48,961 nucleotides of DNA, taken from an uncultured Chloroflexota bacterium (lineage in GTDB: Bacteria > Chloroflexota > UBA11872 > UBA12225). The stretch is from assembly GCA_902805635.1 (NCBI GenBank), contig CADCTC010000159.1, positions 1 through 48,961 on the forward strand, in the 5' to 3' direction. A program made the position numbers and the translations under genes. Under the pieces are notes generated by a model. It worked only from the letters and a program-made list of their open reading frames with translations. It had not been told where the DNA came from and ran no database searches. This document shows, piece by piece, positions 7,231 to 14,166 of this stretch (position 1 is its first letter; each line of letters begins with the position of its first letter).

Positions 7231-8205
7231 ATGCCGAACCGCATCAACCGCGCCATCGAGCTGCTGGAGCAAGACCAGCCCATCTACTACACCGGCGGCC
7301 ATACCGGCGCCGTGCTCACCTACGACCAGGGCAAGAAAGACGCCCACATCTGGGCTGACTACATCAACATCGGCATGGAGCACGGCTGCTTCGATATGAC
7401 CGGCCTGGCCGAGTACATGCGTGGCCTGGTGGACGGCGGCCCCACCGGCTCCGGCCATCGCACCCCCACCGTCATCGTCGAAGCCGTCGTCAACGGCACC
7501 GACGAGCCGAACGTCCGCTTCAACTCGTGGCAGTTCCGCCAAATCCTCGCCCGCGGCGTACACGGCATCCTGCTCTGCCAGGCCGAGAACGCCGCTGCCG
7601 TGCGCGCCTTCGTCGAGGCGTGCCGCTACCCCATCAACACTATCGCCGTCGATCCGGGCCTCCCGTCGCCACTCGACCGCATGCGCGGCGCGCAGAGCCC
7701 CTCCGGCAAGCCCGGCCACACCGCCAGCGACGAGAATGGGCGCGCCCTGCTTGGCGTTGGGCTGCGCGGCAAGGGCTCCGAGGGCAGCTGCGCCCCCATC
7801 TGGGGCATCTCCGGCAACGAGTACGTCGAGCGCTGCGACCCCTGGCCGCTGAACCCTAAGGGCGAGCTGCTGTTGGGCGTCAAGCTGGAGAGCCCAGAGG
7901 GTGTCGCCAACTGCGAGGAGATCCTCGCCGTCCCCGGCCTTGGCTTCGCCGAGATGGGTCCCGGCGACCTCAGCCTTTCCCTAGGCTACATGAACATGCC
8001 GCGCAACCCCTATCCTCCCGAGATGGCCGAAGCGCGTGAGCGCATCTTCGCCGCCTGCAAGAAGAACAACATCCCCTTCCTCGAAGGCGCCAGCGCCGAG
8101 AACATCGCTGCGCTCATCGACGAGGGCGTCCGCGTCATCGCCGGTGGCCGTGAGGAAACCGCCAAGATCGGGCGCGCCCACTCCAAGCGCACCATGCCGG
8201 TCTAG
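7231..8205 (+). CDS. HpcH/HpaI-family aldolase
   Basis: This 324-residue class II, metal-dependent aldolase would cleave a 4-hydroxy-2-oxoacid into pyruvate and an aldehyde. Recognisable elements are the E50-H51-G segment (IGMEHG), the metal-binding glutamate E220 in KLESPEGV, and the aspartate D246 in MGPGDLSLSLG, both in the usual family contexts. The protein is about 60 residues longer than typical HpaI because of an insert around residues 143-215 containing Pro/Gly and two cysteines. The ribosome site AAGGAGG is at 7213-7219. It lies between the hydrolase and an amidohydrolase 5 bp downstream, within a likely operon for sugar-acid or lactone degradation. Confidence 0.85.
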   Translation: MPNRINRAIELLEQDQPIYYTGGHTGAVLTYDQGKKDAHIWADYINIGMEHGCFDMTGLAEYMRGLVDGGPTGSGHRTPTVIVEAVVNGTDEPNVRFNSWQFRQILARGVHGILLCQAENAAAVRAFVEACRYPINTIAVDPGLPSPLDRMRGAQSPSGKPGHTASDENGRALLGVGLRGKGSEGSCAPIWGISGNEYVERCDPWPLNPKGELLLGVKLESPEGVANCEEILAVPGLGFAEMGPGDLSLSLGYMNMPRNPYPPEMAEARERIFAACKKNNIPFLEGASAENIAALIDEGVRVIAGGREETAKIGRAHSKRTMPV

Positions 8206-8210
8206 CCGCC

Positions 8211-9053
8211 ATGCCCATCATCGATACGCACGTGCACGTCTGGCCGCTGGACGACGCCCCCGGCCACCGCCCCGCTCCCGACTCCAAGATCCGCGCCCCC
8301 AAAGCGGCTGCCCCCGTCGAGTGGCTGATTCAGGATATGGAGGAGCACGCCATCGAACACGCCGTGCTTGTCCAGTCCAGCGCCTTCGGCTGGGACAACA
8401 CTTACATGGTGGAGTGCCTAGAACGCCATCCCGGCCGCTTCAAAGCCATCGGCCTTGTGGACCCGGAGAGTCCCGGCAACGCCCGCGATCTGGAGCAGTG
8501 GATGGCTCGCGGACTCTCCGGCTTCCGCTTCCATCCCCTGTATTACGATAAGGAAGCGCGTGGCCCCTGGTGGCTTGATGCCAAGGAGAGCGATGCTCTC
8601 TGGCACGCGGCGAAGGCGACCAACGCCATCCTCCAGTTCCACCTCTGGCCTCGCCACGCCGAGGCGCTCGCCCGCATGATCGAGCGGCACCCGGACGTTC
8701 GCGTCATTGTGGACCACATCGGCAAGCCTGACGTGACCGAAGCCGCCCCCCACCCCTGCTTCGATCCAGTCCTTCGCCTGGCCGGCTTCCCCAACGTCTA
8801 CGCCAAGATCGGCGACTACCAGATCGCTTCCAAGCAGGACTTCCCCTGGTCCGACACCCATCCTTTCGTCCGCCGCCTCGTAGACCGCTTCGGCGCCAAC
8901 CGGATGATGTGGGGCACCGGCTACCCCCGCACTGCCCGCCTCGTCCCCCTGGAGCAGGCCCTACGCTATGTCCAAGAGGAGCTTCCCCTCTCGTCCGAAG
9001 AGCGTTCCACGATCCTGTGGGACGCCCCGGCCAAACTTTTCGGGTTCAGTTAG
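8211..9053 (+). CDS. Amidohydrolase-2 family TIM-barrel hydrolase
   Basis: This 280-residue protein belongs to the amidohydrolase_2 group, which contains lactonases (such as 2-pyrone-4,6-dicarboxylate lactonase) and decarboxylases. The strand-1 metal motif is D5-T-H7-V-H9; further histidines are H108 (FRFHPL), H144 (LQFHLW) and H169 (VDHIGKPD). At the place of the catalytic aspartate on strand 8 (usually WGSDYP or WGTDWP) the sequence is WGTGYP, with G237. That would remove a key metal or base ligand, so the mechanism may differ. The gene starts 5 bp after the aldolase stop and is followed at 10 bp by an SDR. A lactonase or a binding variant are both possible. Confidence 0.85.
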   Translation: MPIIDTHVHVWPLDDAPGHRPAPDSKIRAPKAAAPVEWLIQDMEEHAIEHAVLVQSSAFGWDNTYMVECLERHPGRFKAIGLVDPESPGNARDLEQWMARGLSGFRFHPLYYDKEARGPWWLDAKESDALWHAAKATNAILQFHLWPRHAEALARMIERHPDVRVIVDHIGKPDVTEAAPHPCFDPVLRLAGFPNVYAKIGDYQIASKQDFPWSDTHPFVRRLVDRFGANRMMWGTGYPRTARLVPLEQALRYVQEELPLSSEERSTILWDAPAKLFGFS

Positions 9054-9063
9054 GGACTTGGTC

Positions 9064-9879
9064 GTGGAGACGACGGAAGCGCACAGAACGGGTGAAGTAG
9101 CCCTCGCCGGTGCTGTCGCGCTGGTCACCGGCGCGGCGCGCGGCATCGGACGTGGGTGCGCGCTGGAACTGGCGCGCGTCGGGGCGGACGTGGCCATCGT
9201 CGACGTGTCTCACGCCGAGGAGGCGCAGCGGGTCGTCGGCGAGATTGAGGCGCTTGGCCGCCGAGCGGCCTCCTGGCAGGCCAACGTGGGCGACCGCGCG
9301 GCGATGGCGCGCGTCGTGGACGAGGTCACGGCGCGCTTGGGGCGGTTAGACGTCGCCGTGGCCAACGCCGGTCGCAGTGTGCGCGAGCCGTTCTTGGAGA
9401 TTACACCCGAGGGGCTAGAGCGCACACTCGCGCCCACCATGTACGGCGTACTCTGGACGCTCCAGGCCGCCGGCAATCAGATGCTCCGCCAGGACCCGCT
9501 CCCCGGCCGCGAGAGCCGCGGCAAGCTCATTGCCATCGCCTCCATCCACGCCGATCATCCCTTCCCCCGTTCTGGCTCCTACAACATGGCCAAGGCCGGC
9601 ATCGTGCACCTGTTGCGCACCGCCGCGGCGGAGCTGGCGCCGCACAAGATCAACGTCAACGTGATCAACCCCGGCTGGATCGACACGCCAGGCGAGCGGC
9701 AACATGCGTCAGAGGAAGAGCTGGCCGAGGCGGCGCGCCACCTCCCCTGGCAGCGTCTTGGGCGGCCTGAGGAGATCGGCCGCGTCGCCGTCTTTCTCGC
9801 TGGCCCGGGAGCAGACTTCATGACCGGTTCGGTCGTCCGTGTGGACGCCGGCGAGCTAGTCAGCCTGCGCTCGGCGTGA
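9064..9879 (+). CDS. Short-chain dehydrogenase/reductase (classical SDR)
   Basis: A 271-residue classical SDR oxidoreductase. It has the cofactor motif TGAARGIG at residues 22-29, D47 after strand 2 (IVDVS, favouring NAD over NADP), NAG at 101-103, and the catalytic S160, Y173 and K177 (SYNMAKAG). The start is GTG 9064, chosen because AGGGA at 9052-9056 sits 7 nt upstream and no other in-frame start precedes the fold. It is the last gene of the 4989-9879 operon and probably oxidises or reduces a hydroxyl or keto intermediate of that pathway. It faces the PRC-barrel gene tail-to-tail across 72 bp. Confidence 0.88.
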   Translation: METTEAHRTGEVALAGAVALVTGAARGIGRGCALELARVGADVAIVDVSHAEEAQRVVGEIEALGRRAASWQANVGDRAAMARVVDEVTARLGRLDVAVANAGRSVREPFLEITPEGLERTLAPTMYGVLWTLQAAGNQMLRQDPLPGRESRGKLIAIASIHADHPFPRSGSYNMAKAGIVHLLRTAAAELAPHKINVNVINPGWIDTPGERQHASEEELAEAARHLPWQRLGRPEEIGRVAVFLAGPGADFMTGSVVRVDAGELVSLRSA

Positions 9880-9951
9880 CGATTCTCGCGTCAATGTGGC
9901 CGGGCCCTCGCCCCCTAGCGCGACGGACCAGCTGAGCGAAGGCTACTCAAC

Positions 9952-10632
9952 CTAGACCGCCGCGTCGGCAGCCTCTGCGTGCAGTTCCGCAACGGTCGCG
10001 TTCAGGTAGAGCGTGCTTTCGCCGATCTGCTCGATGAAGCGGGCCGGCACCTCCACCGTCTCGCCGCCGCCAAACAGCGTCTGGAGCATGCCGCCAGCGC
10101 GCACCGACACACCGCGCATCTGCCCGCCCTGCTCCTCGTAATACAGCTGCTCCACCACCCCCACCTGCTCCCCGCTCGAGTCCACTACCATCGCCCCTTT
10201 ACCGATGCCGATCTCCTGCTCCTGCGTCTCGGCATGAACATCAACGGCTCCGTCACCTGTCGCGCCACCCGTTTCGCCGGCGTCCTCCGCAGTCGCCGCC
10301 GGCACCTGGCTCGGCCAGAGGTACGCGCCCGGCGGGAACGCCTGCGCCGCCGTCGGCTCCCAGCCTGCCGGCGGCGGGGCGTAGTCGGTGGGCGAGTGTG
10401 ACGGCAGTGCCTCAAGTTCGTCCTTGCTCAGCTGCAGCCGCACCGTGCCGCCGTCTTGGCTAGCGTTCTCGATGTGCTCGCGCGGTACTTCTACAGCCCG
10501 CCCAAACAGCACGTCGGTGCTGATGACGAAGTGCGTCACCTCGTTGGTTTGTGGATCGACGATCGCCCACTGCAGCGTCCCGGCGTCTTCGCCGTCGCTC
10601 GTCTCCACCTTTGCGTCTAGGTCAAATCGCAT
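9952..10632 (-). CDS. PRC-barrel domain protein
   Basis: A 226-residue cytoplasmic protein with two PRC-barrel-like beta domains: residues 1-75 (MRFDLDAKVETSDGEDAG, with FGRAVEVPREHI) and about 125-226 (IGKGAMVVDSSGEQVG, VEVPARFIEQIG). Each shows the typical pattern of a glycine-turn strand pair and a final basic strand. A Pro/Ala/Gly/Glu linker with PPGAYLWPSQ joins them. PRC barrels occur in RimM and photosynthetic reaction centre H subunits, but stand-alone tandem proteins like this are usually stress-related and of unknown role. ATG 10632 is preferred over a longer start at 10683, whose extra residues are not conserved in style. It lies 121 bp downstream of the UxuA-like gene on the same strand. 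Confidence 0.75.
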   Translation of the reverse strand: MRFDLDAKVETSDGEDAGTLQWAIVDPQTNEVTHFVISTDVLFGRAVEVPREHIENASQDGGTVRLQLSKDELEALPSHSPTDYAPPPAGWEPTAAQAFPPGAYLWPSQVPAATAEDAGETGGATGDGAVDVHAETQEQEIGIGKGAMVVDSSGEQVGVVEQLYYEEQGGQMRGVSVRAGGMLQTLFGGGETVEVPARFIEQIGESTLYLNATVAELHAEAADAAV

Positions 10633-10753
10633 CGCAGCCGCGCGCCTCCCTTGCCAGTCCTGGCTACGGAGACTGGGTAGCAAGGCTCAGGCCACCTGTG
10701 CGGTGCGACTGTGCGGGACCGCGTTGCCGCGCAGCGCGTCTCTGGGCCGGGGT

Positions 10754-11737
10754 CTACTTCCCGTACACGATCTGCAGCAGCGCCTTGATGTACCCGTTGG
10801 CGTACGCGTGGCCGTGCCAGCTGTCGAACCCCTGCGGCAGCACCGGCGTGTGGTCCATCATGAACGGCCCGTTGAAGCCGATCTCTTTGTACGTCTGCAT
10901 CGCGCGATGCATGTCGTTCTGCCCCTCGTCGATGTACGTCTCCACGAAGTCGTACGGCGTGCCGCGGACATCCCGGAAGTGCACCAGCCCAATCTTGCCG
11001 CGCTGCCCCACCGAGCGGATGGCGTCATACACGTCTACCCCCATCTCGGCCACGCACCCCTGGCAGAAGAGCATGGCGTTGCTCTCGCTGGGCACGCTGT
11101 CGAAGACCCGGTGGTACTGCTCGATGCTGCTGGTGATGCGCGCGGCGCCGCCAAGGGGGTCCGGCACAGGCGGATCATCCGGGTGCAGGCACACTCGCAC
11201 CCCCGCCTCTTCGGCCACCGGCATCAACCGCTCGTAGAACCACTGGATGCTGGCCCACATCTCATCTTCGGAGATTGGGTCGGTCGGGCGTCCCTGGTGT
11301 CCACCTTCCCACGACGTTCCGCCGCGCTCCTGCAGCTCCTCCATCCGGAACGTGGAGTACTTAGACCCGCCGCGCCCATCTGCACTTGGCGTGCGGAAGT
11401 GCCCGATCCCTTGGTACGTCGTCGCGGTCAGCCCTACCCCCGCCGCGCCGATCCCGCGCACGATCGCCTGCCACGCCTTCAGCTGCCGCTCGCGCCCCTC
11501 CCGTCCGTAGACGATGTCGTGCTTGGGCAGGTTGCCGCAGTGCAGCGCGGAGAGCTCCAGGCCGTGCTGCTCCACGTGCCGCTTCATGCGCGTGAAGTCC
11601 TCCGTATGGTCCTCACCGTCTGCGAACGGCGGCGGCACGCGCATGATCACGCCCTGCACGCCGATGGCCTTGAGGAAGTTGAGCTTCTCCGATCCCGCGT
11701 CATCCCACCGCGCCTGGTCAATCAGCTGCGCCACCAT
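10754..11737 (-). CDS. UxuA-like mannonate dehydratase family protein
   Basis: This 327-residue TIM-barrel protein belongs to the UxuA (D-mannonate dehydratase) family, which makes 2-keto-3-deoxygluconate in hexuronate breakdown. The metal site matches: H185 in CLHPDDPP, C225 (LFCQGC), H253 (LVHFRDVRG) and D295 (MMDHTP). It is shorter than E. coli UxuA (about 394 residues), as is common for the distant group. Start ATG 11737 has an excellent AGGAG 8 nt upstream; the ORF further upstream is not coding. It could dehydrate an aldonate other than mannonate. It is divergent from the alcohol dehydrogenase gene at 11941. Confidence 0.82.
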   Translation of the reverse strand: MVAQLIDQARWDDAGSEKLNFLKAIGVQGVIMRVPPPFADGEDHTEDFTRMKRHVEQHGLELSALHCGNLPKHDIVYGREGRERQLKAWQAIVRGIGAAGVGLTATTYQGIGHFRTPSADGRGGSKYSTFRMEELQERGGTSWEGGHQGRPTDPISEDEMWASIQWFYERLMPVAEEAGVRVCLHPDDPPVPDPLGGAARITSSIEQYHRVFDSVPSESNAMLFCQGCVAEMGVDVYDAIRSVGQRGKIGLVHFRDVRGTPYDFVETYIDEGQNDMHRAMQTYKEIGFNGPFMMDHTPVLPQGFDSWHGHAYANGYIKALLQIVYGK

Positions 11738-11821
11738 CAGTCCCACTCCTTCTCTGTGTCGGCTGCTAGCGTAGCCACTCAACTGGGTCAGCAGCCACCA
11801 ACCTTGGCCGGCAGACCGAGT

Positions 11822-11865
11822 CCCTCTCCGGCACGGAGAGGGACAACGCGAAGCGCAGGGTGAGG
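11822..11865. repeat. CCCTCTCC/GGGTGAGG intergenic repeat, copy 1
   Basis: A perfect 9-bp stem CCCTCTCCG (11822-11830) and CGGAGAGGG (11834-11842) with a 3-nt loop is followed after 14 nt by AGGGTGAGG (11857-11865). It lies between two divergent genes. The same layout recurs near 14121 and 26522. Confidence 0.65.
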
Positions 11866-11940
11866 TCTGGCTGCACGCCTGCATTGGTGGTACGCTCCCG
11901 TGCGCAGGTGCCCGAGCGGCGCACTGAAGGAGGCAGCACC

Positions 11941-13038
11941 GTGAAGGTCAGAGCGGCAGCGGTCGTGGAGCGCGGCAAGCCCATCCAGGTGGAGGAAGTG
12001 GACCTCGCCGATCCGGGCGAGGGTGAAGTGCGCGTCAAGCTGGTGGCCAGCGGCATCTGCCACTCGTGCCTGCACGCTGCGGATGGCTCCTGGACCCACA
12101 TGCCCGTGCCGATCGTGCTTGGAGACGAGGGCGCCGGAGTGGTCGAAGCGGCCGGACGCGGCGTGCGCGGCGTCAAGGAAGGCGACCCGGTCATCCTCTC
12201 CTGGTCGCCGGCGTGCGGCTTCTGCCACTACTGCGTCATCGGTCGCCCGGTCTTGTGCGAGCGACGCTCCACCCGCCCCGGCACACTCCCCGACGGTACC
12301 ACCCGCCTCTCCTGGCGCGGCGAGCCGCTCTATCACTTCGGCACGGTCGCCAGCCATTCCGACTACACCACCATCCCGGAATCGTGCGCGATCCCTATCC
12401 GCAGCGACATGCCGTTGGAGATGGCTGCGCTGATTGGCTGCTCGGTCATGACTGGCGTCGGCTCGGTGCTGAATACGGCGCAGGTGCCCGCGGGCGCCAG
12501 CATCGCGGTGTTCGGCGCCGGTGGCATTGGCCTGAATGTGATCCAGGGCGGCCAGCTGGTTGGCGCCAACCCCATTATCGCGGTAGACATCCTGCCCAAC
12601 AAGTTGGAGTGGGCCACCCGGCTCGGCGCCACGCATGCAGTGGACGCCAGCCAGCACGACCCCGTGGAGGCGATCCGCGACATCACTCGCCGGGGCGCAG
12701 ACTTCACCTTCGTGGCCGTTGGCATTACCAAGGCAATCTCCCAGGCCTGGGAGGCTACCGCCCACGGCGGGCAGTGTGTCCTCATCGGCCTGCCGCCCAC
12801 TGACGCCACCGTCACCTTCACCGCCCTCTCCCTGCAGTCCAATGAGAAAGTGCTGCGCGGCAGCCGCTACGGCTCCGCCCGCATGCGCGACGACTTCCCG
12901 CGTATGGTGGACCTCTACATGGGCGGCAAGCTCAAGATCGACCAGCTCATCAACCGCCGCTTCACCCTGGACGAGACTGAGGCCGCCTACAAGGCCCTCG
13001 CCGCCGGCGAGCTCGCCCGGGGCCTGATCGTCAACTGA
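11941..13038 (+). CDS. Zinc-dependent medium-chain alcohol dehydrogenase
   Basis: A 365-residue class III-like alcohol dehydrogenase. The structural zinc site is C92, C95, C98 and C106. Catalytic-zinc ligands C40 and C167 are present, but the usual histidine of the GHEGAG motif is aspartate (GDEGAG, D62), so the catalytic zinc would be held by Cys-Asp-Cys, or the enzyme may be altered in activity. The Rossmann motif GAGGIG is at 192-197 and D216 ends strand 2, indicating NAD. The start is GTG 11941 with AAGGAGG 6 nt upstream. It follows a divergent UxuA-like gene and precedes the adenosyltransferase by 11 bp. It probably oxidises an alcohol or hydroxy-acid intermediate. Confidence 0.9.
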   Translation: MKVRAAAVVERGKPIQVEEVDLADPGEGEVRVKLVASGICHSCLHAADGSWTHMPVPIVLGDEGAGVVEAAGRGVRGVKEGDPVILSWSPACGFCHYCVIGRPVLCERRSTRPGTLPDGTTRLSWRGEPLYHFGTVASHSDYTTIPESCAIPIRSDMPLEMAALIGCSVMTGVGSVLNTAQVPAGASIAVFGAGGIGLNVIQGGQLVGANPIIAVDILPNKLEWATRLGATHAVDASQHDPVEAIRDITRRGADFTFVAVGITKAISQAWEATAHGGQCVLIGLPPTDATVTFTALSLQSNEKVLRGSRYGSARMRDDFPRMVDLYMGGKLKIDQLINRRFTLDETEAAYKALAAGELARGLIVN

Positions 13039-13049
13039 GAAGACGTTAG

Positions 13050-13655
13050 TTGACACTACTACCCGGCGACTCTGAGCCGACTACCGACGCGCCCACCCGC
13101 CGTGGGTCTGCGCAAGGGGATGCTGGATACACCGATCTACTCGGCAAGCGCCGCGTCCCTAAGTACGATCCTGTGCTGGAGGCTATAGGCGAGTTGGATG
13201 AGGCCACGTCTGCCTTGGGACTAGCGCGCAGCGCGGCGCGTGGCGAGCGCACCCGGCGCCTAGTGCGCCAGGCACAGTCGGACCTGTACGAAGTGATGGC
13301 CGAGCTGGCGTTCCCGCCGGCGCATGCCCAGGCGGTGCGCATTACCGAAGAGCACCTGCGCTGGCTCGACCGGACCGTCGCGACCGTCGAGGCGCCCTTC
13401 CGCTCGCTGATGAAGTTCGTGCTTCCGGGCGCCTCGGACGGCTCCGCCCCGCTCGACCTGGCGCGTGCCGTGGTGCGCACCGCCGAGCGCCGCCTGGCGC
13501 GCCTGCTCCACGACGGTCTGCTGCCCAATCCGCATGCACTGGCCTACGTCAACCGCCTCTCGCTGCTGCTCTACTACCTCGCCCGCGCCGAAGACGCAGC
13601 CGCCGGTGTTGACTTCGACCTGGCTGGCACGCTCGAAGAGCGCCCCGAAGCATAG
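13050..13655 (+). CDS. ATP:cob(I)alamin adenosyltransferase, PduO type
   Basis: This 201-residue enzyme adds the 5'-deoxyadenosyl group of ATP to cob(I)alamin. Signatures are present in order: the ATP-binding GDAGYTDLLGKRRVPKYDP near the N-terminus, IGELDEATSALGLA, the helix RAVVRTAERRLARL, and YVNRLSLLLYYLARAED near the C-terminus, where the usual S-D is S-L. The four-helix-bundle length is normal. The start is TTG 13050, 11 bp after the dehydrogenase stop; no strong ribosome site is seen, so it may rely on coupling with the upstream gene. A role in coenzyme B12 supply is clear from the family; no B12-dependent enzyme is nearby. Confidence 0.88.
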   Translation: MTLLPGDSEPTTDAPTRRGSAQGDAGYTDLLGKRRVPKYDPVLEAIGELDEATSALGLARSAARGERTRRLVRQAQSDLYEVMAELAFPPAHAQAVRITEEHLRWLDRTVATVEAPFRSLMKFVLPGASDGSAPLDLARAVVRTAERRLARLLHDGLLPNPHALAYVNRLSLLLYYLARAEDAAAGVDFDLAGTLEERPEA

Positions 13656-13886
13656 TCAGGCGGGCTTGGTCCGCGCGAGGCCGCCAGTCAGCAAGCGACC
13701 AGAGTTCTCCCTGCCCTTGACCGTACGTTTACAGCAGTTCGACCACGGCGAGCGACCATCTCTGCAAGCCCACTATCGCCAAGTGCGGCCATATCCGCCG
13801 AAGGGCGTCCCAAAATCGGCCGTCTGGCCGACTGCGGAGAAGCGCTCACGGGTCGATGATCGGTGTAGGGGAGGACTGCGATTGCA

Positions 13887-14096
13887 ATGGACACCTCGAA
13901 GCAAGCCAGGGACAAGGCTGTCTCGCAGTGGGAGATCATCCGGGCAGCCCGAGCGTTCTACGGCCGGCCGCTCGACATCTCTGAAATCCAGAAGGTGAAG
14001 GCCGCGTTCCCCGCGAACAAGCGCCGCTCGCGCCGCCGGCAGGACGCGCCGGCCGCCCTCACCGCCCCGCCGCGCGCGCTGGCGCACCTGGCCTAA
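13887..14096 (+). CDS. Small basic hypothetical protein
   Basis: A 69-residue protein starting at ATG 13887, with a purine-rich GGGGAGG at 13867-13873 upstream (spacing long). Residues 1-40 form two helices with W16, Y27 and the segment GRPLDISEIQKVKAAF; the rest is Arg/Ala/Pro-rich and very basic (RRSRRRQD). Nothing is recognised. The basic tail suggests nucleic-acid or membrane contact, but this is a guess. It lies between the adenosyltransferase and the HelD gene, ahead of an intergenic repeat. Confidence 0.45.
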   Translation: MDTSKQARDKAVSQWEIIRAARAFYGRPLDISEIQKVKAAFPANKRRSRRRQDAPAALTAPPRALAHLA

Positions 14097-14120
14097 CTGC
14101 TCTCCGGCCGCTGACGTGCT

Positions 14121-14153
14121 CCCTCTCCCTCTGGAAGCGGGCTAGGGTGAGGG
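14121..14153. repeat. CCCTCTCC/GGGTGAGG intergenic repeat, copy 2 (degenerate stem)
   Basis: CCCTCTCC at 14121-14128 is followed by GGAAGCGGG and then GCTAGGGTGAGGG ending at 14153. The stem is weaker than in the other copies. It sits just after a small gene and before the convergent end of the HelD gene. Confidence 0.5.
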
Positions 14154-14166
14154 CAGCGCCCTGCGC

